DNA of 64,000 nucleotides from Lepisosteus oculatus (taxonomy: Eukaryota > Chordata > Actinopteri > Semionotiformes > Lepisosteidae). The position numbers and the translations under genes were made by a program. The notes beneath the pieces are model-generated. The model was not told the origin of the DNA. It saw nothing but the letters and a program-made list of their open reading frames with translations, and ran no database searches. Each line of letters begins with the position of its first letter. Positions within the stretch are counted from its first letter, which is position 1. The stretch is from positions 7,252,501-7,316,500 of the forward strand of contig NC_090698.1 in assembly GCF_040954835.1 (NCBI RefSeq), in the 5' to 3' direction. Positions 1 to 12,489 of this stretch are shown piece after piece.

Positions 1-216
1 AAGATCTGTCAGCTAGTGAGCGCGCTTTACTCTCCATTGAGTCACACGGCACCAACGTGGGCCAAGCCGCTGCTGGTAATCAAGTGCCAATGGTCAATCA
101 AGCCATTCGTGCATTATAAAGATCAATCAATCAATTCATCAATCCATCCATCATGATTTTCATTGGTTTGAGAGGCTTGTTCATGGAGGAGGTGGAGGTA
201 ACATGTGCTGACTCAC

Positions 217-3008
217 CACTCATGCGAGAGAAGTCTGCCTCCCGCTCGCTGAAGATGTCGCCCAGGCCCAGATCAGAAAGAGCATCTTTCAGGTCGGTCT
301 CAGTGTCGATGGAGAACCTGCCAGCACACATCACAAAGCACAGCTCCATGAGCTAGACCCAAGCTTCATCAAAGACAGTCAAATGTAAAAGAAGCTGTAA
401 ACACACGCAAGCAAATGAGTAGAATCAAATTTAAACTTGGATCCCTGTCTTTCAAGCACTGTGCCCTGTGCTCTGTACATGGGCATTCAGAAATGGTCCC
501 AAATGTGTCCATCTTTCTAATATCCCATGTACATTGGTGTGTCATGGCAGAACCATACAGCTGGGATTTAGGATACAGGGTCTGTAGGCAATGATGTACC
601 GGAGAGCTGTCACTCTATTCAGTTCTCTGTCTCAGTCTCACCTGGGCAGCGCCAGTTGTCTGCTCACACGCCGGAGCCCCGCCCTCCACTGCTGAATGCT
701 CTGCCCGTTCAGCCCCTGTGTCAGCTCGGAGAGGGGCGTGTCCCTTTCGAAGGGGGACACCAGGAACATGCTCATTGTGTCCCCTTCATACGGCAGCTCA
801 ATGACATCGTACTCCAGCCCATCAGCGGTCATGAACTCCCCTGCAGAGAGAGAGATTCACAGGAAGCGAGGAGAAAGAGTGATGATCAGTAAAGGCATTA
901 AATTTGAAAGCTGTGAATGCTGTCATTGCTGTCCTTGTCTGCTTCATATGTGTTCCATGGGCGCTAAGTACAGGAGGCCAGCTTTTCTCTGCCTGAAAGG
1001 TTTATACTCACACTTTCTCCTTTTTTTATTTTTCCTAATACCTCCTGATGTTTTGCTCATATTCAACCCTGATCTGACCTGCCGTACACACTGAATATAA
1101 CCTGAGTGTACTGCAGACAGCGCTTGAGCTACTGTTGTCCCTCTCTTTCTCTGCTTGCAATATATTTACCTTTTGAGATGAATAAAGTATATTTTATAAG
1201 AAAAAAAATATTTACCCAAACTCTGTTCACACCAAACTTTAAGGACAGTAGTCACATTTAATCGCTTTAATGATCTACTAGCAACCAAACGAGCTAGGTA
1301 GGCCACATAGTCTGCTCTCACTTGTAAACTCTCCGTTGTGCCTATGTTCTACAAACAGCCTGAGCAAGTCCATCGGTGCGTACCGTAGTTGAATCGGCTG
1401 GTCATTTGCATCATGGGCACCGAGACCAGACTGCCGTTAGGGCAGTGGAAGATACGTTCCTGGGTGAGCTTTGGGTCAAAGGGCACCATCCAGCGACCCT
1501 GGAAGTGGATGGCATTGAGTAAGACCAGGCGGGTCTCCTCGCCGACTGAACCAGATGGCAGGAAGTCTGGGATCATGCCTGAGAGAAACAGAAACAGAGA
1601 TCGAGACAGTCAGGGTGTGAGCTTGGAATCACGGGTGTATTTTGAGTGGCCAGCTCACACATGCTGTGTGGGACATGGGCATGGACCAGCCAATCAGTGC
1701 ACTGTAGACTGAGTAATATTAGGTGTTCTATGGTAGTCAGTCATGGTCCAGGAGAGATTCACTCAATTAGGTTTATGGATCACCCTTTTATCAATTCGGT
1801 TCTGAAGCCCTGGAGCAGTTTACTTCTCCAGCAGGACATTTTTTAAATCATCTGTAGGCTTTTGGGAAAGCAAACACAAATGTCCTGGACACAGACATCC
1901 ATGACCAGAGCCGGGACGTCTTGACTTAAATGAACCAGTTAACATGCTAAATTGGCCCAAAGCAGAAAAATACACCAAGCCTTTATGAACTGATGATTTA
2001 AGGCATGACCTTAATCATGGCAGCTCTCCAGGACCAGGGCTGACCACTCCGGGTGTCAGTCATGCAGCCCCTCACCTTCAGTGTTGTCGTACACCCAGTC
2101 ATTGATGACCTTCAGTGCTGTCTCAGGCTCAGTGTAGTCCACCTGGTGCACATCGCTCTGGAAGGCCTTGGCCAGTCCCCGGCGGAAAGCCCGCTCCAGC
2201 CTGAGCCTCCTGTCTGCCATGACGGCGTTGGCCACCTGTAATGCCCCCTCGTTTGCCAGCTGCTTCTGCAGGAGGCGCTGCTGTCGGGGAGCTCCCCGCA
2301 CTGAAAGAGGCGACACAGAGAGAGAGAATGAACGTCTCTGGGCAAGAGCACAATGAGGAAGTGTAATCCTCTCCCTGCTTCTTTCTTTGGCTTTGATCAG
2401 AAATTGTGAAAGAGTGGAAGCTACAATATCGGTGCCCTTCAAACCACAGCAGAGCAATGTACTCTACAGTACGATGGCTGGTGAGCCGGTGTGCCTGTCA
2501 TTGAATAAGTCTGCCAGTTATTGTGTTGGCTAGCCAATCACTGTGCCAGACAGATAATCAGTGTGTTGGCTTTTCAATCACTACAAAGCCAGCCAATCAG
2601 AGTGTGGACTATCCAATAATTGTGCCAGGAAGGCAATCAGTGTGTTCGCTATGCAATCACTGTGCCACCTAGTCAATCAGTGTGTTGGCTTTCCAATCAC
2701 TACACCAGCCAGCCAATCAGTGTACGGACTATCCAATCACTGTGCCAGCCAGACCTGTAAGCCTGCTCACCTTGCAAAGAGTAGCCCATGTGGGTATGCA
2801 GCTGTCTCAGGGTGTTGCCTGCAGCGCCCATCTGAGCCATGCCCATCACTGAGGATATGCCATAGGGGGAGAAGACCAGATTCCTCTGGTTCGAGGATGA
2901 TTTCGCCACTTCCTGGAAAACCCGCATTCCGAAATCCACCTGCCGTTCGGTAACCACAGTGCACAGGGTGGCCCCCACCAGACAGAACAACACGAAAACA
3001 ACCTGCAT
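217..3008 (-). CDS. serpine1: serpine1 (plasminogen activator inhibitor-1), 5' part, five coding exons
   Basis: Secreted serpin. The family inhibits tissue- and urokinase-type plasminogen activators and binds vitronectin. Coding exons on the minus strand are 3008-2771, 2300-2076, 1578-1384, 840-642 and 317-217. All have GT/AG borders, and the phases join cleanly (about 319 residues). The start MQVVFVLFCLVGATLC is a signal peptide. Next come DFGMRVFQEVA and NLVFSPYGISSVMGMAQMGA (serpin helix A/B region), QVDYTEPETALKVINDWV, GMIPDFLPSGSV, LVLLNAIHFQGRW (shutter region), SVPMMQMTSRFNYG, LPYEGDTMSMFLVSPFE and FSIDTETDLKDALSDLG. These align in order with human PAI-1. About 70-80 residues, including hinge, reactive loop and last strands, must lie left of base 1, so inhibitory competence cannot be judged. 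The ATG at 3008 sits one base inside its exon, after a TTTTTCCAG acceptor. Serpine2 or a neuroserpin is a weaker match by eye. Confidence 0.9.
318..2075 (-). other. serpine1 introns without further features
   Basis: The intronic stretches 318-641, 841-1383 and 1579-2075 hold splice signals and ordinary AT/GC-mixed sequence. Bases 1-216 are the beginning of the next intron. No gene, RNA or convincing repeat was seen in them. Confidence 0.6.
2520..2760. repeat. 20-bp minisatellite with ~119-bp higher-order period, serpine1 intron
   Basis: About eleven units of 19-21 bases each begin with an AATCA/CAATCA core followed by variants of GTGTGTTGGCT or CTGTGCCAGCC. Six-unit blocks repeat: TGTGTTGGCT occurs at 2562 and again at 2681, with the following units matching in order. 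Many units contain CCAAT. The array lies in the intron between the first two coding exons. Confidence 0.8.
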
Positions 3009-3009
3009 C

Positions 3010-4580
3010 CTGGAAAAACAGAGCACAGGGGCGGCACTTGAGACCTGCAGGAGAATACATTCACGAGCATCTGTGCCAACGTGCTTGTCTCGGAAGACAA
3101 ATACTGCTACTGAAGAAATCTGAGCACAACGCTCCCCAGCTATGAAAAATAACATCGTGGCGACACCACACAAGGGCTGAAGCTCAGTGTAAAAATGTGA
3201 CGCTGCTTGTAGACTCCAGGGGCTGTTGTTGAAACATTCTCTACAATGCTGTCACAGTTCAAATGAAATGAAATGTTAACAGAATGCTGCTGCAATGTTC
3301 ACCTATCATTTTGAGATTTTGTATCAGACTGACGTCTTAATGATGAGTGTAAAACACCCCCTCATAATGTCCTCTCAAAACATATACAGCATAAATGTCT
3401 TGTTTGTAATATGGCCATAGTATTATGTCACAAAGAACTGCACAGGCCCAGTAAAGCTGCAAAAGCAAAATATTTTGTCTAACAGAACCAAACCACAGCC
3501 TTCCTGCAGCATTCGGATGTGTTTTACAATGTTTTTGTGTTAGCTGGGTTGGCATCACTGTCTGTGTTCACATTAATCCAACACATCTGGTAACAGACTG
3601 TACTGTATATGCGGGTTCAGTTAGAGAGGAAAATGAATGGAGAAGAAAATAGCAGAGTCTTATGCTTGTTTGATTCAGCCTTGCAATTTATACAGAGTGT
3701 GCAATGACAAGAAAATGAATAAAGTTTTTTTGTTTGTTTCTACAAGGGATGTGTTTTGCACAAGGGCCTTGAAAGGCTTCGACTGTAAAGGTATCACATT
3801 CCGACACGTCTGCCTCCACAGAGAGTGCAGCTCGCCTGCGCCAGTACCAGTCTCCTGCCCTTGTGTGCTTTGTGTGTCACACTGAACACCCAGTAATCAA
3901 ACATGTCCCCTCCAGCCCTGTCCAGGCGCTGTTGACACAACCTGCCCTTCTCACTGGGGCTCGGCGCTCAGCTACCTTCCTCCTGGGGCTCCAGCCATGC
4001 TCTCACCTGGGGTGAGTCCGCCCTTGCGGAGAGCTCTTAATCACAGAGTACCCCACACCTGCCTGAGCACCGGAGCTTGCTCACGTCTGAGACAACAAGG
4101 CTTTCTGGCAAACAGCACAGCAATAGAACTTAGCACCACTCATTACTCTGGTGCAGTGCAGCAGTGCAGAGGTGTTTAGAATAGTACAGTGCACTACACA
4201 ATATAGTGTAGTAGCACGAGAGTACAGTAAAGTGCAGCATACAGAGAATATATTTAATAAAGAGTTAGTGCAAAGGAATTTAATATAGTACACTGCAGTA
4301 CAGTTTAGTGTGATACACCATATATAATAATTTATTAACAAAGCTATTTAACCTCCACTCCAAAAGCAAAACAGAACATTAGTTCGACTGCTATGATGAA
4401 TACTAATATGAATTAAATCAGTTCTTAAAAAGCAGCCCAACCATAAACTGCAGAATGTTATTGTAGAAAAAAGCTACCTGAAGTGCCTGTGGGTACTCAC
4501 ACTGATTTCTAACACAAACACTCCCAGTTGAAAAAGTCAATATTTGAAGAACAGTTAGTCAAACAAGGGAACTTTCTTAC
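3010..4580 (-). other. serpine1 leader intron
   Basis: This is the intron between the leader exon and the first coding exon. The stretch 4140-4320 is rich in degenerate CAGTACAGTGCAG-type words (listed separately). The rest shows no recognisable feature. Confidence 0.5.
4140..4320. repeat. degenerate CAGT/ACAGTGCAG-rich tract
   Basis: Words such as GTGCAGTGCAGCAGTGCAG, AGTACAGTGCACTA and ACTGCAGTACAGT recur without fixed spacing. Similar tracts occur at 37200-37615 and 38930-39145. Confidence 0.5.
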
Positions 4581-4760
4581 CTTCAACCTTGTATTTTGAA
4601 TGAGTGTTGAAATGGAGTTGGAAGAAAGACAAGCCCTGATGTGCCTCTATAGCCCCTGGGTACAGATGTTCGCGGCAGCTGGGTTCTGTGTTCTGGTCAG
4701 CAGGCTGTAGGTTATGTAGTTTGGTGTCTGTTGTCTCTCTTCCTCAGTGTTGGGCTTTTG
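4581..4760 (-). other. serpine1: probable non-coding first exon of serpine1
   Basis: Reading the minus strand, the bases after a TATA box run into a good donor, AAG|GTAAGAAAG, with the last exon base at 4581. The first coding exon has an acceptor one base before the ATG (exon edge 3009). A non-coding leader is therefore required, and mammalian SERPINE1 has one too. The 4760 edge is a guess, about 30 bases downstream of the TATA box. The intron would be about 1.6 kb. Confidence 0.5.
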
Positions 4761-4785
4761 ACACTGTTTTGGGGCAGCCAGTTGG

Positions 4786-4795
4786 CTATATATAG
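4786..4795 (-). promoter_or_regulatory. TATA box, likely serpine1 core promoter
   Basis: CTATATATAG reads as a TATA box on either strand. On the minus strand it lies about 200 bases before the donor of the proposed leader exon. Vertebrate SERPINE1 promoters are TATA-driven and strongly inducible. A G-rich run on the minus strand (4887-4906) lies just upstream. No specific response element was confirmed. Confidence 0.5.
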
Positions 4796-4886
4796 AGGGA
4801 GAGTGCCTTCCCCCTGCTCGCTCACACACACACAGTAGCGGAAGTTATTAGTGGGAGTGAGCTCATCTTGGCCGTCTGCACACACT

Positions 4887-4906
4887 CCCCCCCCCCCCTC
4901 CCCCCC
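4887..4906. repeat. C-rich homopolymer run
   Basis: This is an almost unbroken run of about 20 C with one T. On the minus strand it is a G-run just upstream of the serpine1 TATA box, with G-quadruplex potential. Confidence 0.85.
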
Positions 4907-4909
4907 ATG

Positions 4910-7900
4910 CTTGGGGTTTACTGTAAAGGAATTTGGAGCATGTAGACACTTCAAGGCAATGCTGCTGACAGGCTGCGTCCACAGGGAAACAGGCTGAGCG
5001 ATACAACTCAATAGCTCCATGACCCTGGGGTTCCATCTGTGTGTCTTGTCACTGTGTTTGTCTCTTCCTGTCTCAGCCTCCCTCTGTCTCCATTTTCTAC
5101 CTCTCTGTATGAATATCTTTCTCTACTCCTCTCTCTATACCTGTTTATCTCTGCCGCCCTCTCTCTATCTCTTTGTTTATATGTGTTAGAGGAAAGAATT
5201 CAAGGCTCATACTTGTGCGGACCACACGCACAAAAGCAAGCAAACTGTAATAAATTATTTCTAAATGTAATAAAGAGTTTTTGTTAGCTATGACTGCTGG
5301 GCAGAGGTCAGGGTGTCAAGGTGTCGCTGAGGAGTTCGGCGAAGGAAAATGGGCAAACATTTGAACGGGAACACTACCACAGTCAGATGTCATGGTATTT
5401 TGCTGGGTTGAAGCTCTTTAGGCAGAGGAGCTGACAGGTTTACAGATTACTGAGGATGGAAACAGTTTGTAATAGAGGACATGGTCTATAAATAAAAATA
5501 TTGGAAACATTTAAAGAAAACAAGGAAATTGGCAATTTTTCAGAGGTCTCACAGACAGGTCTGGCACTCTTGTCCAGAGAGATTTATACATCGTCCCAAA
5601 ATCAATGTCCCACATTCAGCCCCCAGACCTTACAGAATGGTTAATTGCTTAATTGAACTTAATTGAGTTAAGTCAAATTGAATATGTGGTAGTGGATAAG
5701 AACAGAAAACCACAGAGGGTGGTTACAGTGAAGGTGAAGCTCTTCTTCCTTGCCGGGCTGCTCAGAAGCTAATACATCCCTTAAATCTCATTCAAACGTG
5801 TTCCAAAAGACTCCTGCAGTTCGCAGGAAAACGACTGAAAACATCAACATGAAATTGTTTAACGAGCAACAGCCTATGCTATCAGCTGAGAGTTCTGAGA
5901 GATATAGTGTGTCATAAGGAAAGGAAACTCCCTCAATTAATAGCAGATTAATCTATTCAATGAGGTCAGGGCTGACCTCCTCCCCTCTTCCTACGTGGAA
6001 TTCGCCAAACTTTAAATCATCAGAGTTACAAAAAATCGGACAAAATGCTTGCGCACATACCGGCAAGTAATAGATTACAAATCAAAACCCTTATCTCTTA
6101 TTTTCATCCCACCAAATGTACAGAGCAACCTAGTGAGGCCTTATTTATAGAGCTGTGCTCACTGTCGGTCGCCACGCTACAGATACAGCCTACGGACTCT
6201 AGAGTGAGTCCAAATGAAAAAGGAGCTGCTAAAGCTGTCCCCCGCTGTAAAGATGTCATCCACTGGCAGGGAAGAGGAGGTTCAGTCTTGAACGCGGGAT
6301 ATCGAGAGAAGATCTGATGCAAGTGTTCAAAATTATTTAAGGTTTCTAACAAGGTTGATCCAAGAAGCGAGACTTCGGGATCAGCAATTAAATGGGCACC
6401 CAGTGTCACAGAAGAATGTGGGAGGCCACACATGTGGAAGAATGTGGCCAAAATGACCAGCCCTATTGCCCAACTCCCTTGATTCCCCCGAAAATGATTG
6501 GATGAGATTCCTGGATCTCAGGATCTCGTAGGTACCAGTAAACAAGTCAGCAAGGTGATCGGAACAGCGCTCTATGTTGAGTAACCTGACGTTGCTCATG
6601 AATCTCTAGCCAGAGGTGTTAAGACCCCCTAAGGCTACCCAGTGTTAGCCAAAAATCAAAACTGTCAGTTTCTTTTCTTTCACAATTCCTTGGCATTCTA
6701 GGAGCCCTTTCTCCAATTATGGAAAACCGTAGCCGGCAGCATTCCCCTGCACAGTAATCACTGCCTCATCTCCGCCACAGCCCGGCACGCTGAGACAGGC
6801 AGAGGAGAGGAATGCTGGAAGCAGACAGAAAAAGGAAGAGAGAGCAGGACCATGGGATTACTTCTATATTAGTGTACATAATGTACTTTGCAGGACCGAA
6901 CGAGCCAAATCGATCCCTATGGACAACCTCCAAATATATTCTTTGTTCTGTTGTGTAAAACGTTCCTTTTGCTACTTTCCAGCCGCGGCTCGTCATTCTT
7001 GGCGCCCTTCAGCACAGACAGAACCCACGGCTTTGGGCTCTCGGATCAAAGCGCAGGACTCTGGTCACCCCCTGCTGTGCCATTGGCCACCAGCTGGCCT
7101 CGCGGCAGGGAGAGAGGTCAGTCTGTGGACTGTAGGATTCAGGGACGGTCCCATTCTCTCAGATCACAAAACACCGCTGCAGATGAAGAACTTACATGGA
7201 ATGCAGAAAAACAATCTCTGTTCAGCCTGTCCTCAACACGTCTGATATGATCAATCCCCTAGTGCTGTCGACACAAAGACACAGCAGAGTCAATGACGCA
7301 CACACAGGTGGGGTGCTCCTGTGCTCTGTACCTGTGTTCCCCAGATTCAGTATTCGGATTATTTTTTTGAAGGCATCAAATCACCACAAATTAATGCATA
7401 ATGAGTGAATCATACGCAATATCTTAAAAATATGCCAAATAAACATTCCAACCTACTTTTATATTGGATTCCCTTCAGAAGAGGGGTAATGGTAATACCC
7501 GACCTGCATCAAACCCTTCATATCAAACAGAATCGGTACTCTGATCTCTGCGTCAGTTGCAGACATCTTCTTGTTGAACTTTCCTCACGGAGGGGAGAGA
7601 CTGTAAACATTGTAAAGTCAATTCATTCAAAACAAAAACCAAGAAGGAAACGGCTCAGTTTTCGTGCAGGTGCGTTTGGACCTGTTATCGGGCGGGTGGG
7701 TGACGTTTAGTTCAGTCAGCCAGCCCTCCCGATGGAACAGACTGACAGAGGGAGTCACAGCGGTCCTGACACAGATTCCGACCTCGGAGATCCAGCATCG
7801 AGAACCGAAGTTGCCTGGCTTTTCCCCAACAGCTGCTACGCTGACCTGTGCGTCCTTACTACACACATGGCACTTTGCTCATCAAGAGGGCGATCAGTGA

Positions 7901-9910
7901 ATTCCCTAATTGGGCGATCTGGCACGCAAATCTGACTCTACATCCCCCGCGGTTCAGACCCACAGGGGTGATGGGGAGAGCACGCCGCGGTCCACGTGTG
8001 GGGTAACATGTACAGCTCGGACGTCAGGAAGGGCCACACGGCACAGGCTCACACAAGCTGAGAGAGAGGAATGTTGGGTCGGCTCCCACTTCTGTACCTC
8101 CCTCTATCCTGGTTTACCCCGTCGCCACGGCAACACTAATATAGTTTATTTGGAGCGCACAAGGGGGGTTTGGAGGAGGCCAGGGAGGGGAGTCCTCTGA
8201 TCTTCCCAGGAAGAAATTCGTAATGCCTTTTCATTTCTGGACTTGTGCTGAACAGTTTACAAGCTCGTTACAGACATAAACACGCAGGCACACACATGCC
8301 AGGGCCACAGAATGACACAGTTGGCGGTTCGGCACGCTATACACTACTTGCACATGGGGAAGGACATAGAAAGACAGAGGAATCTGGGGGAGAAGGTTTA
8401 CCTCTTGGGTAAAAAAAACAAGGTGTCACACTGTTGTGGTGGATCACCGCACCGGCACAGATTGTGGATACAGGTTTCTGAAAAGCAGAAGAAAAGCTTC
8501 TGGAAGTGATCTATAAAACAGGAACAATCCTGGAAAACCCGTTTTCCTAAAAACACAGCGAGCTACCAGAAACGCAGAAAGAGCTGGGCCAGAAGTGAGG
8601 GAAAGCTGTGATGAAACTGTCGTGTATAACCATGAGCGCCCGAGCGCACAGGCAGTTCCGCCAGGTTTCTTAAAAGTCCTCCTGCGCCCCTCCTCTTAAT
8701 CAGCCTGTCTTAATCACCTCACACACACAGAGTGAGTCGCGCTGAAGCTGATGGACGGGCCAGACAGACAGACAGCAGCCGGGAGGCATGGGGAGACGTG
8801 AAGTTCTGGTGTGGGGCTGACTCAGAGGGGACAGTGACTGGCTGCTGAGAGCACAGGAGAGTCAGCAGCTCTTATCTGAGATCCCTCTGGATTGCAGCAT
8901 CTCCTGGAAGCACAGGGAAGCAGATCACACCCTTTGGTCGACACATCTGTCCCTGTGAACGTCCCGACTTTCTTTTTCATTTTTACATTTAGGTCATCAC
9001 AAGATCCGACTGCTCGATGTCATTTCTGTTTCACAGGTTCAAAGACCTCTATAAAAGAATTCACCGTTCACAGAGGTCAGTAGGGCTTCTTACGTAAATC
9101 CAGACTTTGATGCCTGCTAACAGGGTTCTTGATCAGTGGGTGGTGGGCTAAGGAGGTTATCCACTTATAGGGACAATACCAGAGCATGTATTTATACAGT
9201 GACTGGCCATATTAGGAATGCCCAGTCAGATCAATAGAAACACTCAGTAGCAGGGTAAAGGAGAAAGGAGAAAGAGGCAACCTTCCATCACCTTCCCTGG
9301 ACAGAGCCAACCCCAGATCTCAAAGCTATTGAAATGCTGGGGTAACCACTGGAACAGGTAGTGTACTGCCCCCCCACCACACACCATTGCCCCCATTATA
9401 ACCCCAATTGAAGCCAGTCCCGCTGAAGGAACAGACTGGGAAGGGGCTGCAGGTATTTCAGATCCCTGTGGAACACATGCCCCTGCTGCTCGCAAGGCTC
9501 CAGCCACACGATTCGGTGAGGGCGCCTCGCATGTTTGCCAGAGTGCTTGGCTACAGCCCAACACTGCCGCAGCAAAACCCAGACTCAGACGAGCTGATCC
9601 GTCACTGCCGATCCCCACCCCATCATCAGGGCCCAAGTGTTGATTACGCTCAAGAGACGCCGTGCTGAGCAGCCGCCCAGGAGAGCCAGCTCTAATCAGC
9701 GGCTCGCGAAGAAGGCATCCATCTCCCCGATTGAACCGTCATCAAGGCTGCTGCTGCAAATTCCCCACCACCCCTGTGCTGTGCGGCGGAGACAACCTTC
9801 CAAAATCTCACCTTGGTGAGCTTGCTACAGCGTTTTTTTAACCGTTGTGCTTTCACCACTCCTATGCAATATGCTTTTACTGGGCTTTGCTTCACTGGGC
9901 ACTGGCCTGT
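4910..9910. other. intergenic, nothing recognised
   Basis: This stretch lies upstream of serpine1. It has a CT-rich tract at about 5040-5180 and otherwise mixed sequence. Open frames here are short, lack homology that I recognise and have no credible splice context. Confidence 0.5.
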
Positions 9911-10185
9911 TGGGTGGCAGTGTGGCTAAGGATCTGTGCCTGAGGCTGGGAGGTTGCCGGTTCAAATCCTGTGGCTGGAAGAGGAGTCCTACTCTGTTGG
10001 GCCCCTGACCAAGGCCCCTAACCTCAACTGCTCCAGGGGCGCTGTACAATGGCTGACCCTGTGCTCTGACCCCCAGCTTCCCTCCCTGTCTGTGTGTCTC
10101 ATGGAGAGCAAGCTGGGGTCTGCAAAAATATGAATTCCTAATACAAGAAATTGTATATGGCCAATAAAGTGATCTTATCTTATCT
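9911..10185 (+). repeat. tRNA-derived SINE, family A, copy 1
   Basis: A pol III B-box-like GGTTCAAATCC lies near the head. A body shared with copies at 24601 and 31464 follows (GGGCCCCTGA, then TGGCTGACCCTGTGCTCTGA, then CATGGAGAGCAAGCTGGGG). The tail is CCAATAAAGTGATCTTATCT. The A-box part is degraded. The orientation is plus, as in the other two copies. Confidence 0.8.
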
Positions 10186-10324
10186 GTTCCCAGATGGAGC
10201 TGTGGGATGGTGGGATACACATTGGAAATTGGAGAAATCCAGTTGTCCCAGGATCGGAGCAGACAGATCGTTACTCTAACCTACCCCACCTCTAACTCTG
10301 TTTCTGCGTAACTGTGTTCTCACT

Positions 10325-10560
10325 CTCTTTCTAAATCCCTTTAATCTTTCTCTTCCCTCCACCGCCTAAACTTTCTCCCTTTCGTTCTTCCTCTGTCTCG
10401 CTGCGAGCCTCTCTCCCTCTCCTGTAATCCCTTCCACGGCTCTCTCCCTTGGACAACACCTGTCTTTCTTTTTCTTAGTGCTCTTCCTTCCCCTGCTGCC
10501 TCTCCATACCACTCTGGCTTCTCCTCCTCCGCTCTGCCCATCTCTCTCCCTCTCCCAGCT
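10325..10560. repeat. polypyrimidine tract
   Basis: About 230 bases are strongly enriched in C and T on the plus strand, with many CTCTC and TTCC words and few purines. The tract is low complexity. Purine-strand frames across it, such as an Arg/Glu/Lys-rich one, are artefacts. Confidence 0.7.
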
Positions 10561-10564
10561 GTCT

Positions 10565-12265
10565 TACCAGCTGTCTGGACACTCGGAAGAGCTGCATTTC
10601 TCCTTGGCTGGGGCTGCGAGAGGCACGTTACCCCTGGAACACCCTGATCCCACTGTAGCCAGGAGAGTCTGGAAAGCAGATTAACACGATCCTTCGCTAA
10701 CGAAGAGAAAGACTGTGTGAACAGAACCTGCTTGTATGGTCTGCAGGGACTATTAAGAAACCCCAAGAAAAGCATACAATTACACAAGAAATTTACAATT
10801 ATGTATATATTTAGCTGCTGTAAGCCAGACTCTTGCACAGCAGCCTATACATAACTTTCAGGAGTGCTTTCTTTATGTGCCTTCTCACCAGAGACACGCA
10901 CACACCAGCAGGGCTAATAGCACTGATATGCTAAATCGAAAGCGCTCAGGGAGGAAGAGGAGCTGAGGAAGTCTGCTTGCACAGCTCTGGGCTGTCAGAG
11001 ATAAGGAGCCCTTGCTCACAGCGGTCTCGCCACAATAGGGGAGGCGTTGTGCAACATTTTTAGCCGTCAATAGGTGCCTGACCTCACTTTCTCCCTGGTG
11101 AGATATCCCTGTGTCAGGGCCCTGGTGCGAGTATGTGTCAACCCCCCCTCCTCTCCTGGGACTGAATCAGCATGACACCCCTGTGCAAGCAGAGCCGATG
11201 AATGGTGCTAGACTCCCCCCCTCCTGTCTTGAGTGACACCCATGATGTCCCCATGTTCACCCCTGACACTGCCGTGACTCCGAGCAACGCTCAGTGACGT
11301 GAGTGTGTGACATCACTGTATCTTTCGAAGTGTTCTTACATAAATATGTCCATATATAACCCTTTTTAAATGAAAACGGCTTCATTTTGCTTCCTCCTTC
11401 GCTCTCTTATTACCCTCATAAGATATGTTATCTCCAGGTCTGTCTGATCATCTGTCCATCCATCTATACAGCTAATCTATCGGAGAAAGGCAAACGAAAG
11501 GGAAGAAAGGCAGAAAAGTGCAGGCAGTGGTCTTCCCTTGTTCCTGTTATTGAGTTGACCTACCGAGTGACCCCCAGGTTGACTGCACAGTGTCAGGGGA
11601 ACCTTCCTGTTGCTCAAGCCATGTGGCTCTGAGACTGTACACTCCGTACACAACGTACTCCACACACACACACTGTACCCTTTGTACACAGTGCACTCTG
11701 TACACACTGCACTGCAGCTGTAACACATCACACCTATCACACTGCCCAGACTGAACACTGTGCTCAGGGATCATCTTGCTGTGCTATAATTCAGTTCTAA
11801 TGCTGCAGTCTGTTTTGTGTCAAGGGCCTTTCTTTTTAAAAAAAAAAGAGTCACCAATTCAGCATTTACAGGAAACACACAACAACACGAACCACCTGCA
11901 CTCAGTATTAAATACGCAGTATTTAAGAAAAAAGGAAGTTATTTCTATGAGCTATTTTTAAATTCTCATTATGTGATTGTGGATATTTTCTGCATCACCG
12001 TTTAGCGTTTAGAATATTTCTAGCTGCAGTAATTTAAACCAGCACCTCCCACAGATATAATAAACAGCAGAGAGTGGAAGTGAGCTGCCGGTGTAGCTCC
12101 AGAGCAGGTCTGGCAGCTCCTGATCCACATTTCCACTCACTACAGCTGGGGCCCCTTACTACCCAGGAAAAGCTGGGATCCCCACCTCTGCAGAAACTGG
12201 CACCAATCATCCTCACACTAGCAAGGAGAATCTGGATACTTCTGTAGTATTACTGTATATATATG
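10565..12265. other. intergenic, nothing recognised
   Basis: Mixed sequence. A patch at 11640-11770 is rich in TGTACA and CACA words. No gene was supported. Confidence 0.5.
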
Positions 12266-12269
12266 ATGG

Positions 12270-12488
12270 AGAAGTTCAAATGGGTACAGTAGCTGCACCA
12301 GCATACGTAGGCTACAAAGGAACAGGTAAAGCTTTATTCCACACTGAAAAGAAAAGAAGCAAGACACAATGTTTTGGCTGATGAGCCTTCTGTGGGTGAC
12401 ACCTGTTACCGGAAGAAGGCGCCGCAGCAGAAACATCGTGTCTCTTTTCTTTTCAGCGTGGAATAAATCTTTACCCGTTTCTTATATA
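12270..12488. repeat. inverted pair of a hammerhead-core-like repeat unit (locus 1)
   Basis: A minus-oriented unit (12395 to about 12270) and a plus-oriented unit (about 12405-12488) stand head to head. In unit orientation they share AAGAAGGC, a short GGCT-loop-AGCC-type stem, a GAAAC-like word, CTTTTCTTTTCAG and GTGGAATAAA. The minus unit continues into TACCTGTTCCTTTGTAGCC. A second locus is at 55990-56288. The layout resembles terminal regions of Penelope-like retroelements, which are known to carry hammerhead motifs. That assignment is inference. Confidence 0.55.
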
Positions 12489-12489
12489 T

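Noticed and set aside
2520-2760. The serpine1 intron array as a CRISPR array
   Set aside because: The units are contiguous diverged 20-mers with no spacers, in a vertebrate intron.
10341-10838. 165-codon Arg/Glu-rich minus frame
   Set aside because: Produced by the polypyrimidine tract at 10325-10560.
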